Shown: positions 43,377-54,025, numbered from the stretch's first letter. The stretch is 64,000 nt of DNA from Chitinophaga pinensis (GCA_945870425.1 CAMBSD010000005.1:1-64000); one strand, 5' to 3'. A program made the numbers and translations. The notes: generated from the letters alone by a model not told the origin.

Positions 43377-44666
43377 TTGAAAGAAAAATTACAACAAAGG
43401 TTCAGCGGTTTGCACAAAGTTTCTCAGACAAACTTCTTCTCAAACTTCATATCCTTGAGTTTTTTTCAGTTTGCAAATTACATTATTCCCATAATAGTTG
43501 TACCATATTTAGTTAGAATTCTAGGTGCTGAAAATTATGGTAAAATCAACTATGCTCAAGTATTTGCCTCTTATTTCACCATCCTTATCAGCTTTGGTTT
43601 CGACTATACTTCTACCAAAGAGATAGCAGAAAACAGAAATGATCAGAAAAAAATTCAAGATACCTTTAATGCCACTTTACAATTAAAGGCCATCTTATTT
43701 ATTGTTTCATGTGTGGTATTTTCAACCCTCTTTTTGTTTTCAGAAAAGCTTAAAGACGACTATTTGCTATATATATACTCGTTTGTATTAAATCTAGGAT
43801 TATTGCTCTTTCCTAATTGGTATTTTCAAGGAATTGAGCAAATGCGCATTATGTCTGTGGTAAATTTCTTGATTAAATTTTCAGGTGTTTTAGCATTATT
43901 TTTATTTATCCGAAATGAAGGCGATTATATGTTAGTTCCACTGATAAGCCTAGTAATACAATTGTTTTTTAGTATTTGGGCCATCTATTATATTGTATCA
44001 AGGCAAAAGATAAAGCTTCAGCTCATACCTAAATACGATTTGCTCAAAAATCACTTCATTAAAGGACTACCTGTTTTCATTTCATCGGTTGCTATAAGCA
44101 CATACACCATTCTCAATTTTACTTTAATGGGTATGTATGAAAACAATACTGAAATTGGCTATTATTCGGGTGCTCACAAAATCATAATGGCTATTTTGAT
44201 GCTTACAAGTGTGCCACTAAACACCTCGCTTTACCCTGCATTATCAAGGAAAATAAAAGACTCCAAAGAAGAAGGTATTATCATATTAAGAAGAACAGTA
44301 AAGTATGTTTTCTTCATCACTTTGGGTATTTCTGTTTTGGTTTTCTTTGCAAGTCCTTTATTAGTAGATTATATACTGGGCAGAAAATTCGAAGACTCAA
44401 TAACTTATCTTCAAATATTTTCCTTCCAACCCTTATTTGTATCTATAGCTAGCCTATTAACCATACAAGGATTATACAATTTCGATTTGCAGAAATATAG
44501 TCCATACATTGGCTTTGGTTTGGGTATTTTCTGTGTGCTATTCAATATTATATTACTACCTGTTTTTGGTGGTCATATAAGTGCGCTCTCATGGGTGATT
44601 GCCGAAATCATTGAAATAGTAGTGGTTTATATTATCTTGCGAAAGAAAAACATCAGGCTGTTTTAA
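43377..44666 (+). CDS. Polysaccharide flippase (Wzx/RfbX type)
   Basis: 429 residues, about 12-14 transmembrane helices. FANYIIPIIVVPYLVRILGA and NYGKINYAQVFASYFTILIS at the N-terminus are typical of Wzx/RfbX flippases. It starts at a TTG codon; a stop lies 22 bp upstream in frame and no better ATG precedes the conserved region. It carries the lipid-linked repeat unit across the inner membrane. Its final stop overlaps the next gene's ATG by one base. Confidence 0.88.
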   Translation: MKEKLQQRFSGLHKVSQTNFFSNFISLSFFQFANYIIPIIVVPYLVRILGAENYGKINYAQVFASYFTILISFGFDYTSTKEIAENRNDQKKIQDTFNATLQLKAILFIVSCVVFSTLFLFSEKLKDDYLLYIYSFVLNLGLLLFPNWYFQGIEQMRIMSVVNFLIKFSGVLALFLFIRNEGDYMLVPLISLVIQLFFSIWAIYYIVSRQKIKLQLIPKYDLLKNHFIKGLPVFISSVAISTYTILNFTLMGMYENNTEIGYYSGAHKIIMAILMLTSVPLNTSLYPALSRKIKDSKEEGIIILRRTVKYVFFITLGISVLVFFASPLLVDYILGRKFEDSITYLQIFSFQPLFVSIASLLTIQGLYNFDLQKYSPYIGFGLGIFCVLFNIILLPVFGGHISALSWVIAEIIEIVVVYIILRKKNIRLF

Positions 44667-45718
44667 TGAAAATAAACATGATTATTCCTTTCCCTGCTAG
44701 GGTTCCTATTGGTGGGGTTAAAGCCATGTATGAATATGCAAATAGGCTGCATGAAAGGGGTCATGAAATTCATATCTATCACACCATAACTACCAGTTAC
44801 ATAAATTATAAAACACCAGCCAGTTTTAGGTTTTTGTACTATAAAATGATTGGCGCAGATAGACCAAATTGGTTTATCTTAAACAAGAATATCCAATCAA
44901 GATTAATCAAAGAAGTGAGTAATAGCAATGTCTTTGATGGGGATTTTATTATCTCCACTTGGTGGTCTACCGCTTTTGAAGTAGATAAACTATCAGACGC
45001 GAAGGGAAAAAAAATCAATTTTATTCAAGACTATGAGACTTGGAATGGTCATATTGATTTACTTCATCAATCATACAAACTAAAAGCTACCAAGGTTGTA
45101 GTTTCGCATTTTTTAAATGATATTTTATTTGAAAAATGTGGGTATAAGGGCCATTATATCCCTTATGGCATTGAGAGCAAAGAATTCTTTTTAACGGAAC
45201 CTATCTCATCAAGAAATAAGTTAAGTATTTGCATGCTTTATTCAGAAGAAGAACGTAAAGGATCCAAATATGGAATAGATGCTCTGCTTACACTCAAACA
45301 AAAATACCCAGACCTAGAAGTTAGATTGTTTTCTGTTTTCCCTCGTAGTAATGACATTCCTGAATGGATGCAATACTATCATTTGCACAAACCCTTAAGG
45401 GAAGTATATAACCAATCTGCCATATTTATTTCGCCTAGTATTAAAGAGGGTTTTGGGCTGCCAGTGTTGGAAGCCATGACATGCGGTTGTGCGGTGGTAG
45501 TCACAAACATTGACGGGCATAAAGATTTTGCTTTTGATAATGAAACCGCGCATACAGTTCCAATCAAAGACAGTGATGCTATATACAAAAAACTAGTAAG
45601 TTTGATTCAAAATGATGAGCTTAGATTAAGCTTAGCAGAGAAAGGCAAAGAGCTTGCTAAAAGCTTTGTATGGAATCATTCTGTTGATAAAATGGAGAGT
45701 CTTTTTATTGGGCATTAG
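44666..45718 (+). CDS. Family 4 glycosyltransferase
   Basis: 350 residues, GT-B. INMIIPFPARVPIGGVKAMY with the glycine-rich acceptor loop, INFIQDYETWNGHIDLLHQS, and FISPSIKEGFGLPVLEAMTC for the donor site. ATG directly follows wzx (one-base overlap), so the two are coupled. Its stop overlaps the convergent wzz-like gene by 14 bp. Confidence 0.88.
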   Translation: MKINMIIPFPARVPIGGVKAMYEYANRLHERGHEIHIYHTITTSYINYKTPASFRFLYYKMIGADRPNWFILNKNIQSRLIKEVSNSNVFDGDFIISTWWSTAFEVDKLSDAKGKKINFIQDYETWNGHIDLLHQSYKLKATKVVVSHFLNDILFEKCGYKGHYIPYGIESKEFFLTEPISSRNKLSICMLYSEEERKGSKYGIDALLTLKQKYPDLEVRLFSVFPRSNDIPEWMQYYHLHKPLREVYNQSAIFISPSIKEGFGLPVLEAMTCGCAVVVTNIDGHKDFAFDNETAHTVPIKDSDAIYKKLVSLIQNDELRLSLAEKGKELAKSFVWNHSVDKMESLFIGH

Positions 45719-46787
45719 CATTTCTGATGAAGCGATAGCTAAACCATACTAATCCCGCAAAAGCACCTAAAACCAACCCGAACAATGCATAAAAAATTTT
45801 TGACGACTCTTTCTTTTCAAGTGGCAAAGTTGGAGCATCTACCACCTGAAATGCTGGCTTTTGTTGGTCAAGGGTAAACTTCGCCAACTCTTTATTTTTC
45901 AGAACCTCTCCGTAGATGATATAGAGCATTTCAACTTCCTTTTGTAGTCTATACTGATTGACCTTGGCCATGCTTTTAATAATTTTAAAATTCTCGTCAG
46001 TTACAGCACCCAAACTATTTTCTTTTTCTTGAATCAAGCCAATTAATGAATCGGCCCTGTACTTAATCAAGTCGTAGTTTTCTTTATATCTCTTGGTGGA
46101 GTTGATGGTATAAAAGTCTGTAAGTTCTTTATATAAATTTTCAATCAGCGCTTTGCAAGCTAACTCATCTTTACAATTAAACTGAATGGTGATAATACCA
46201 CTCGATTGACTCACAAGGGATTTTTTCTTGATAGCTTCAAAGTTTAGCAGTTTCGACTTTTCAATGATGCTTATTACTTTATCTATGGCTGCATTTTCTT
46301 GGTAATTTAACTTATCATAGTCTTTATTTTTAACATCTTCAAATCCTACCATGCATGTATCATTTTTCCAAGCATCTTTCAATTTGTAATAGCTAATAAA
46401 TCTATTTACTAAGATAACTTTACTACCATCCTCCGTTTGCAGTTCTTTGAGCAATGACCCTGCCATCACTCTTCTTGACCCAATCAAAAAGGTTATTTTA
46501 TCATCATTTAAACTTATTCCAGAACCAGTTGAAATCCCTATTTGACCAGCTAATGAAAGCAATGAGCTACCAACACCTTTATCAAATTCATTGATAATAA
46601 AACTTGTTTTAGCTATATAAACAGGCTTTTTAATAAAAGCATACGTTAGTGATAATATTGCAAAACCAATAGACACAAATGTAATTACATTCTTCTTCGA
46701 AACTAAATAGGCATAATACGCCTTTAGGCTGCTTTTCAGTTTGCTCACTGGTATTTGATCATTGTATTCGTTCATCTTAGAATTCAA
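45705..46787 (-). CDS. Wzz-type chain length / polysaccharide co-polymerase protein
   Basis: 360 residues. TM1 at about residues 38-56 (VITFVSIGFAILSLTYAFIK) and TM2 at about 335-353 (FYALFGLVLGAFAGLVWFSY) flank a periplasmic helical domain with coiled coil (QEKENSLGAVTDENFKIIKS), the Wzz architecture. The proline-rich segment before TM2 is DAPTLPLEKKESSKIF. No cytoplasmic tyrosine kinase domain follows. It pairs with the upstream Wza-like gene one base away. Confidence 0.87.
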   Translation of the reverse strand: MNSKMNEYNDQIPVSKLKSSLKAYYAYLVSKKNVITFVSIGFAILSLTYAFIKKPVYIAKTSFIINEFDKGVGSSLLSLAGQIGISTGSGISLNDDKITFLIGSRRVMAGSLLKELQTEDGSKVILVNRFISYYKLKDAWKNDTCMVGFEDVKNKDYDKLNYQENAAIDKVISIIEKSKLLNFEAIKKKSLVSQSSGIITIQFNCKDELACKALIENLYKELTDFYTINSTKRYKENYDLIKYRADSLIGLIQEKENSLGAVTDENFKIIKSMAKVNQYRLQKEVEMLYIIYGEVLKNKELAKFTLDQQKPAFQVVDAPTLPLEKKESSKIFYALFGLVLGAFAGLVWFSYRFIRNANAQ

Positions 46788-49250
46788 TTATTTTAGTACC
46801 GTAAATGATATTAATCCTAAAGTAGACAAGGCTGTAATCAATGAGGTCAATTCTAATGTTGTGAAACTTTTTCTTTCTGGCCTTTGAGGTATTACAATCT
46901 CTGAACCTGCTTTTACTTTAGGATAGAATTTAATGCCCAAGAAATTTTTTGTCGCCTTAGCTGTACCATTCGCATAAACAACATAAGTCCTGCGTTTGAT
47001 GGCTTTTGCTCCAAACCCACCCGCTTTAGAAATATATGACCTTAATCCCATCGACTTTTTGTAAGTTACCCTAACAGGATATAATACCTCGCCCGATACC
47101 ATCACTGTTTGCTTTTCAAAAGGAATTTTAATGATATCCCCTTCACGTAATAGGAAACCAGTTTTCGAATTAGGCTTTTTAAGTATTTGAGCCAAATCAA
47201 TCCCAACAATATCAAAGCCATTAACACCCTCTTCTTCTATTTGATCAAACACTTCATTAGAATCTTTGCTCTGTTTTTTTAAGGCTTTCAACTTATTTTC
47301 CTTAATGTATTGATCGGTGATGGTTTGCATTTTAGGTCTCAACAAAATAGCACCATCTGCAAAGGCACTTGCAGTTATACCGCCACTTCTTTTTATTAAG
47401 TCAGAAATATTTTCGTCATTCTTAGATATGGTATACACCCCAGGAAATAAAACCTCACCTTCAATTCTAATGGTTTTTTGGATAGCATATCCTGATGAAG
47501 GAAATACAGTAACCACATCAAATGGCTCCAAAATAAATTTAGAGGCCTCATTATCTTTTAAGTCTTTCTCTACATCAAACTGTTTGATAATGGCAATATC
47601 ACCCGTTTTTGAGAGTTTATCTGCATCTTTTTTCCTTCTTGCCACTTCAATTCTTTTAATAGATGCGGATTCTTTCAAACCACCTGCAGCTATTATCAAA
47701 TCTTCAATACGCATATTGTCGGCATAGGCAAAATTACCAGGTCGTAATACCTCACCACTGATACTCACATTATATCCTTCTTTTAATTCTTTCTCTGACG
47801 CAATCTGAATAGCATCCTCTCGTTTTAATTTAACATCCTCTACTTTTCCACTCAAAATATCAGCTGTATTAAAAGACAAAACCTCAAGAGTATTATCTTC
47901 CTTTAATCGGTATATGATTGCCCTTGTCATAAAGGCATCCTCTCTTAAGCCTTCTGCTTTTTTAATTAATTTTGATACGGTCAAACCTTCTTCTAATGCA
48001 TAAAATCCTGGTCTGAAAACAGCACCATTTATTTGAACCCTATTTTCGTACCTATCTAAAATATTATCGACAATGTAAACATCACCGCTCTTTGGGGTGA
48101 ACATGCCAAATAAATCAGAAGACACATCGGCTACACTTTTTTGTTTGCTTGTATTGCGTATCACTTTTATTCTTTCACTGTAAGCATTATCTGTAAAACC
48201 TCCGGCAAAGTTCAATACATTTTTGATGCTTTCGTTTTTGGTTATCTCAAACAATCCTTCTCGTTTCACTTGGCCTTTTAGCTCTACCCTACTTTGGTAA
48301 GTACCCACTTTGATGATGTCTTGGTCTTGTAAACGAATATTTCCTTTGGCATCTCCATTCAACATAAACTCATATACATCCAAAGTTGAAATCGTTCTAT
48401 TATCTCTAATCACTTTGATATTCCTCATGGAACCATTGCTCCCCGGACCTCCTGAAGCATATAAGGCATTGAAAACGGTTGCCAATGATGGCAAAGTATA
48501 TGTACCAGGCAAGTTCACCTCTCCTACTATTATAACCTTAATGCTTCTTATATTTCCCAGAGTAACGCTCACCTTGGTTTCACCTGTGTTTATTCTATCG
48601 TAGGTCTTACTAAGATTTTGAATGATTTTTCTTTTGGCTTGATCAACAGTTAGACCTGAAACTTGCACAGGACCTGCATAAGGGAGCCTTGCAAAGCCAT
48701 CTGGACTTACTTTTACATTGTATGTTTCTTCAGAAAATCCATAGATATCGATTATCAATTCATCATCTGGACCCAATTGATAATTAAGAGGAGTAGCCAT
48801 CTTTAGATTCGGTTCAAAGCTCAAATTTTTATTAGAGAATAGCTCTGCACCAAAAATTTTTGGCTTAAGAGATGCAAATGCCATATCGGCTGTTTTGTCT
48901 TTTTCTTCTTGCGCGTTTCCTATGTAAGACCTAGCACCTGCACCCATAGCGCCTGGTGTATTTTGTTGGCTATTGATATTTTCTATTCTTTGTTTAAGCT
49001 TAGCAAATTCAGCCACTGACATCTTGCGCTTTGAAGCTTCTGCTTCCAACTGATTTATGCTTAATCCGTTGGACTTCATCCTTGTCCAAAAGGTAAAAAT
49101 TTGGTCATCGCTTAAATCATCTACCTTTACAGTAGAAAGGTTTTGCATGTTGATGCCATTTGCCACCTGCGCATTTACCAGAGATAAATGTGTATAAGTA
49201 ACAAAGAAAAAGGCAAAAATTAATATCCAGAACTTACTGGTTTTACGCAT
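46788..49250 (-). CDS. Wza-like polysaccharide export protein with multiple SLBB domains
   Basis: 820 residues, larger than Wza (about 380). Signal peptide to about residue 27. A Poly_export domain (LGPDDELIIDIYGFSEETYN, SPDGFARLPYAGPVQVSGLT) is followed by a run of about six SLBB-type repeats, each starting with a G-E-V-x-x-P-G-like phrase: VGEVNLPGTYTLPSLATVFN, LKGQVKREGLFEI, INGAVFRPGFYALEEGLTV, ISGEVLRPGNFAYADNMRIE, IEGEVLFPGVYTISKND, VSGEVLYPVRVTYKKSMGLR. A C-terminal transmembrane helix ends the protein (LTSLITALSTLGLISF). It likely forms the outer-membrane/periplasm export channel with the adjacent Wzz. Confidence 0.88.
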   Translation of the reverse strand: MRKTSKFWILIFAFFFVTYTHLSLVNAQVANGINMQNLSTVKVDDLSDDQIFTFWTRMKSNGLSINQLEAEASKRKMSVAEFAKLKQRIENINSQQNTPGAMGAGARSYIGNAQEEKDKTADMAFASLKPKIFGAELFSNKNLSFEPNLKMATPLNYQLGPDDELIIDIYGFSEETYNVKVSPDGFARLPYAGPVQVSGLTVDQAKRKIIQNLSKTYDRINTGETKVSVTLGNIRSIKVIIVGEVNLPGTYTLPSLATVFNALYASGGPGSNGSMRNIKVIRDNRTISTLDVYEFMLNGDAKGNIRLQDQDIIKVGTYQSRVELKGQVKREGLFEITKNESIKNVLNFAGGFTDNAYSERIKVIRNTSKQKSVADVSSDLFGMFTPKSGDVYIVDNILDRYENRVQINGAVFRPGFYALEEGLTVSKLIKKAEGLREDAFMTRAIIYRLKEDNTLEVLSFNTADILSGKVEDVKLKREDAIQIASEKELKEGYNVSISGEVLRPGNFAYADNMRIEDLIIAAGGLKESASIKRIEVARRKKDADKLSKTGDIAIIKQFDVEKDLKDNEASKFILEPFDVVTVFPSSGYAIQKTIRIEGEVLFPGVYTISKNDENISDLIKRSGGITASAFADGAILLRPKMQTITDQYIKENKLKALKKQSKDSNEVFDQIEEEGVNGFDIVGIDLAQILKKPNSKTGFLLREGDIIKIPFEKQTVMVSGEVLYPVRVTYKKSMGLRSYISKAGGFGAKAIKRRTYVVYANGTAKATKNFLGIKFYPKVKAGSEIVIPQRPERKSFTTLELTSLITALSTLGLISFTVLK

Positions 49251-49678
49251 ATTATATAAAATATAAGGGTATGAATACTATAATTTAACCCGCAAAATAA
49301 AGATTTAATTTATAAATGTTTGATTTGGGCTAATGAAATTTGATTTGACCATCAATGAAATCAGGATTTACGTATATCCTTTGAATACTTTGAGATGTAT
49401 TTTTTGTTTCCTATGTGGTTAAAGAAGGAGAGAGGCAACAGAAAATTTAATGGCATTCGTTCACCCATTCGTCAAGCTCAGGGTGACAGTTGATTAGGAA
49501 TTGTAAATTAAAAATGCAAGACATTATTCTTTCATTACTACTTTTCCAGAGGCGATGAAGAATCCAAACTTTGCTCCCTCGACTGACCCTGAGGGCTCTT
49601 ATAGGGAAGCTTTCCATCAAAAATTACCTAAAGAAATTTTCGATTTTTTAGCTGAAAAATTGTAAGCCCAATTTATCC
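49251..49678. other. Intergenic region with dispersed-repeat fragments
   Basis: About 430 bp upstream of the wza-like gene. 49452-49489 carries a CCATTCGTCAAGCTCAGGGT-type element, and 49570-49610 a CTCCCTCGACTGACCCTGAG segment; both resemble repeats scattered in Bacteroidota genomes. A 36-codon frame (49555-49665) exists but overlaps the repeat and is not called. The promoter of the wza-like gene must lie here but no clear consensus was found. Confidence 0.5.
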
Positions 49679-51592
49679 TTACTCCCCTATTCTCCCACCC
49701 AAGTGCTTGGCTAAAAATTTCTCCATCGCACCATAGAAATCGAATTGGTTTTCTTCATTACCAAATCCATGTCCCTCATCATCTTTTACCATGTATTCTA
49801 CTTGAACACCTCGTTTCTTCAGTGCTTCCACCACTTGATCGCTTTCAGCTTTGTTAACGCGAGGGTCGTTTGCGCCTTGAGCTATAAACAATGGACATTT
49901 GATTTTATCTACAAAATAAACAGGAGACGCATCATGCATCAAGGTCGAGTCTTTCTTGGGATCTCCAACCATTTCGTACATCATATTTAAAAAAGGTTTC
50001 CAATAGGGAGGAATGGTTTGCATAAAAGTAAATAGATTCGAAACCCCCACGTAATCAACTGCACAAGCATACAATTCAGGTGTTGAAGTAATCCCTGCAA
50101 GCGTTGCATAACCACCATAACTTGCTCCATATATGGCCACGCGCTTAGGGTCCGCAATTCCCTCTTTAACCAAATATTCTACTCCATCCGTAATATCTTG
50201 TTGCATGTTTAATCCCCATTGCTTAAAACTTGCTTCCCAAAACTTTCTTCCATAGCCCGTTGAGCCTCTAAAATTCATTTGTAAAACCGCATAACCTCTG
50301 TTGGCTAAAAATTGCACTTCTGCATTCCAACCCCATTCATCTCTGGCCCAAGGGCCACCATGAGGATTAATAACAACAGGTAAGTTTTTAGATTCAATTC
50401 CTTTAGGTAGTGTTAAATAACCGTGAATAGTTAAGCCATCTTTAGCTTTATAAACAATAGGTTTCATTTCGCACATTTCGTTCTCATCTAACCAAGGTGC
50501 TCGATCTGCTATTTTACTAATTTCCTTTTTTGCAGCATCATAAAAATAGCTTGCACCAAGCGATCTATCACTTATGGTTCTTACCAAAAATTTATCTTCA
50601 TTTTTATTTTGGCTGGTAATGATGATTTCATATTTATCGCCCAATAACTCTTTCAATTTTCCATACATCACCTCATATTCTTTATCCAAAAATTTTACCT
50701 GTTCTTTGTCTGTTGTGTATGTAATAGCAGTCAAAACTTTGCGTTTCTTTGAATAATCTAGGCCATCCACATCCACTTCATCATTTTGATAAATTACTTC
50801 CATTTCTTTTCCATTGGCTATGTCGAACTTAACAATAGCCGCTTTATCTCTTCCTAAATTTGAAGCAGCATAAAGAAATTTGTTATCAAAAGTAAAAAAC
50901 AATGGACTTACACTTTCTTTGAAACTAGTAGTCAAAACCGACTTGAAATTTTCTTTTATATCATCACGATACAGCAAATTGGTATTAACCCCATCTGATT
51001 GAACAGCAACTCTGATATTACCTTTATGGTCAGTAACCCAATTAGTAACCCCACCCGGATTTTCAGCTTCCATTTTCAAATCACCTGTATTAATGTTTAA
51101 TCGATATACATCAAACAATTCAGGGTTGCGTTTATTCATGCCAATTAGCACTTCATTTTCATTTTCCTCTAACTCATCTACCACTTGTACGTTTACTTCA
51201 TCATAAGGAGTTAAATCCTTTTGATTCTTTCCATCATCATCTACTGCATACAAATGGTAATTTTCATCCCCATCATTATCTCTAACATAAATGATGCGTT
51301 TATTTGTTTTCCAGAAATAAGCTTCGACATCCCTGTCTTCAATAAAAGTAACTTGTGTTGTATCATCACTTCCAAGATCAGAAACAAAGATATTCATTCT
51401 GTTTTTGTAAGGCTTCGTAAATGAAATTTTTTCTCCATTGGGTGATAAAGAAAAATAAGCAATATCAGGATTTCTAAAAAAATCCTTCATAGGAATAACA
51501 CGAACGGGTTCAATCATTTTATTTTGATTTTGTTGACAAGAAAATAGAACTAAAATAGCAAATATGTTTAATAAACTTGATGATTTCAGCAT
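49679..51592 (-). CDS. S9 family prolyl oligopeptidase-like lipoprotein
   Basis: 637 residues. Lipoprotein signal ending LFSC (Cys19 region, LVLFSCQQNQ). Residues about 40-370 form a WD/PD40 beta-propeller, the C-terminal 260 an alpha/beta hydrolase: catalytic serine S491 in YGASYGGYA, aspartate in GANDPRVN and histidine in DEGHGFGNEE. INPHGGPWARDEWGWN is the oxyanion segment. It is a dipeptidyl/acylaminoacyl peptidase-type enzyme, likely on the periplasmic membrane. Single gene. Confidence 0.9.
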   Translation of the reverse strand: MLKSSSLLNIFAILVLFSCQQNQNKMIEPVRVIPMKDFFRNPDIAYFSLSPNGEKISFTKPYKNRMNIFVSDLGSDDTTQVTFIEDRDVEAYFWKTNKRIIYVRDNDGDENYHLYAVDDDGKNQKDLTPYDEVNVQVVDELEENENEVLIGMNKRNPELFDVYRLNINTGDLKMEAENPGGVTNWVTDHKGNIRVAVQSDGVNTNLLYRDDIKENFKSVLTTSFKESVSPLFFTFDNKFLYAASNLGRDKAAIVKFDIANGKEMEVIYQNDEVDVDGLDYSKKRKVLTAITYTTDKEQVKFLDKEYEVMYGKLKELLGDKYEIIITSQNKNEDKFLVRTISDRSLGASYFYDAAKKEISKIADRAPWLDENEMCEMKPIVYKAKDGLTIHGYLTLPKGIESKNLPVVINPHGGPWARDEWGWNAEVQFLANRGYAVLQMNFRGSTGYGRKFWEASFKQWGLNMQQDITDGVEYLVKEGIADPKRVAIYGASYGGYATLAGITSTPELYACAVDYVGVSNLFTFMQTIPPYWKPFLNMMYEMVGDPKKDSTLMHDASPVYFVDKIKCPLFIAQGANDPRVNKAESDQVVEALKKRGVQVEYMVKDDEGHGFGNEENQFDFYGAMEKFLAKHLGGRIGE

Positions 51593-51702
51593 GTTATTTA
51601 TAAATATTTTTTCAGCAATTTAGTAAATACTATGCTGCATAAAGTAATAGTTGATAAAAGTAATAATAGTTTGATGACCGGAAAAAAATGAAGATTGTAC
51701 TT

Positions 51703-52590
51703 TTAGTCCATACCTTCTTCTTGCTTTTTCCGCGCAATAAAAAACTTCCAAATAGCACTTCCACCAGCTACAAATACAATGGCAATCAATTTCCAGAATT
51801 TTAATACCATTGCGAATAATCCTACTTTGACCAGTATTTTACCTGCCACTAAACCACCAATGGTCCATGCTGCTACTTGATCTATATCTGTTTTAAAATC
51901 GCCATAACGATTTCCTTCTGTAAATTCGATACTGTTAATCACTTTGCCGATATTAGTTCTTACTTCAGGCAATTCATACATTGTGGCAATTGCATTTAAC
52001 ATAAAAACCCCTTTGCGACCGAGCACCCTAAGGTTGTAGTTCAAGGTATTTATAGTGTCTTTTCCGAACTTAATTTCTTTAGCCCAATGAAGTACTTTTT
52101 TATGATTATCATAATAAGGTTGTGATGCCCAACCAATAATCTCAATAGCTTGATATCCTTGCTTTTCACGCTCAGGATTTGCAGCGGTGCATTCTTGCTG
52201 CATTTCATTCAAAAGGTCATCATAATTGATATCATCAGCATCATCATCCTTCACATAACCCATATCATCATAACTAATCGTAAATACCCAAGAATTGAAA
52301 TCGAGCACCCCATTACCATTCGGCACTAGCATACCTATAACACTGCTATCTGCTGGGTTACCCCAAAGTTCAGTTAGTATAAATATACTTTGTTTTCTGT
52401 CAAGAAAACGAAACCCATTAGGTACTTTCAATTTTGCCTCACCTACTTTAAGGGGTAATTCACCTGTTTGATAGAATAATGACTGTTCAATTAAATTAAC
52501 CCTATCCTGTAAAGTATCTATACCTTGCGCATTGCTTTGTATGCAAAAGACAAATAAAAGTAAGGATAAAGCTATAATTTTCATGGACAA
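51703..52590 (-). CDS. DUF2167 membrane protein
   Basis: 295 residues with a signal peptide ending near SNAQG. The mature part (LKVPNGFRFLDRKQSIFILT, ELWGNPADSSVIGMLVPNG, QGYQAIEIIGWASQPYYDN) fits the DUF2167 family; two hydrophobic segments at the C-terminus (about 243-262 and 264-282) and a basic KFFIARKKQEEGMD tail anchor it. Function unknown. It is 22 bp from the sugar transporter upstream. Confidence 0.82.
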   Translation of the reverse strand: MSMKIIALSLLLFVFCIQSNAQGIDTLQDRVNLIEQSLFYQTGELPLKVGEAKLKVPNGFRFLDRKQSIFILTELWGNPADSSVIGMLVPNGNGVLDFNSWVFTISYDDMGYVKDDDADDINYDDLLNEMQQECTAANPEREKQGYQAIEIIGWASQPYYDNHKKVLHWAKEIKFGKDTINTLNYNLRVLGRKGVFMLNAIATMYELPEVRTNIGKVINSIEFTEGNRYGDFKTDIDQVAAWTIGGLVAGKILVKVGLFAMVLKFWKLIAIVFVAGGSAIWKFFIARKKQEEGMD

Positions 52591-52612
52591 AATTATAAAA
52601 AATGAATAGAGA

Positions 52613-54025
52613 TTAATGGCCTCCTGCAGCTTCTAATTGGTCTTCGTCAATTCCTTGTGTTTTTAAAACCGCTTTGGCTTTGAAAGCAAAAAATGCAAGG
52701 TATGCAAAACAAAATACTGGAATAATATAGCTCATGTGAATACCTATACTATCAGCCAATTTACCTTGTAGTGGTGGGATAATAGCACCACCTAAAATCA
52801 TCATGATTAAGAAAGAAGAACCTTGACTGGTATATTTTCCTAATCCTGCAATTGAAAGAGAGAAGATACATGGCCACATGATACTGCAAGCCAAACCTCC
52901 GCTTATGAAAGCATATAAAGCCATTTGTCCAGTTGTCATTAAACCGATTACCATAGCTATTATACCAAATATGGCAAATAACATAAGCGTTTTAGCAGGT
53001 TTTTCTTGACCTATAAAATTAGCAATGATTAATCCTAATACACAGATGGCATACATGTATAAATCACTCACATCTTTACCACCCATGCTATTTACAAATA
53101 AGATAAGTCCAAAAGCAAGGTATGGCATAACCACACCCAATATTTTTTTAGTTGATTTAGCTAAATCAAAAGCACTGATAGCACCTGTCCAACGACCAAT
53201 CATTAAACTACCCCAATACAATGAAATGAAATGTGAAATATGACTCTCATCAAAGCCCCCAAAAGCAGCATCTTTGAGCAATGCACCCATGTTACTTTGA
53301 ATAGATACCTCAACACCTACATATGTAAATATGGCTATCATACCCAAAACCAATTGAGGATATTTAAATGCTCCAGCTCCTGGTTCAAAGGCCTCTTGAC
53401 TTGTTATATTTGGAAGTTCAACCATCGAGAAGAATACGGCCACAGCAGCAAACACTCCCGCTAAAATTAAATACAATGAATTGATAGAAGTAATAGAAAC
53501 ATCTGTTTGACTGCCCACTGTTCCAAACAAAACCACACCCACCACAATCGGTCCTAGTGTGGTCCCCAATGAATTAACACCACCCGCTAGGTTCAAACGA
53601 TGTGCACCCGTTTCAGGACTGCCCATAGCAGCGACAAAGGGCTGCGCAGCAGTTTGCTGCAAACTAAAACCTAAGGCCACTATAAAGAATGAACCTAATA
53701 TCAAAGGAAATGAACCGACATTTACAGAGGGGATAATAGCTAAAGCACCTACCACAGAGATTAACAGACCGTATATAATACCTTTCTTATACCCAATTTT
53801 ATTTAGAATATCTACCTTAACAACTTGCGACAATACAAACAACAAGATTGAACCAATAAAATAGCCTCCATAAAAAGTAAAATCAATTAACTGGGATTGA
53901 AACTGACTCAAACTAAAATGACTTTTACAAAAAGGAATGAAAATCCCGTTTGATGCGGCCACGAAGCCCCAAAAGAAAAATACGGTAATGAGGGTGTAAA
54001 GCTGAGATTTGCTGTTTTGTTGCAT
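52613..54025 (-). CDS. MFS sugar transporter, FucP / glucose-galactose type
   Basis: 470 residues, 12 predicted transmembrane helices. [20 protein letters not shown] at the N-terminus, [20 protein letters not shown] and [20 protein letters not shown] are the landmarks of the FucP/GlcP branch. Proton-coupled uptake of a sugar (fucose, glucose or galactose) is the family role; the substrate is not told by sequence. A TTCTAG-5-CTAGAA inverted repeat lies about 30 bp upstream of the ATG. Confidence 0.9.
   Translation of the reverse strand: MQQNSKSQLYTLITVFFFWGFVAASNGIFIPFCKSHFSLSQFQSQLIDFTFYGGYFIGSILLFVLSQVVKVDILNKIGYKKGIIYGLLISVVGALAIIPSVNVGSFPLILGSFFIVALGFSLQQTAAQPFVAAMGSPETGAHRLNLAGGVNSLGTTLGPIVVGVVLFGTVGSQTDVSITSINSLYLILAGVFAAVAVFFSMVELPNITSQEAFEPGAGAFKYPQLVLGMIAIFTYVGVEVSIQSNMGALLKDAAFGGFDESHISHFISLYWGSLMIGRWTGAISAFDLAKSTKKILGVVMPYLAFGLILFVNSMGGKDVSDLYMYAICVLGLIIANFIGQEKPAKTLMLFAIFGIIAMVIGLMTTGQMALYAFISGGLACSIMWPCIFSLSIAGLGKYTSQGSSFLIMMILGGAIIPPLQGKLADSIGIHMSYIIPVFCFAYLAFFAFKAKAVLKTQGIDEDQLEAAGGH

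Noticed and set aside
49555-49665. 36-codon plus-strand frame starting MKNPNFAPSTDPEG
   Set aside because: Overlaps a repeat-like CTCCCTCGACTGACCCTGAG segment, has no start context or neighbours, and the frame is open further upstream in low-complexity DNA. Likely repeat-derived.
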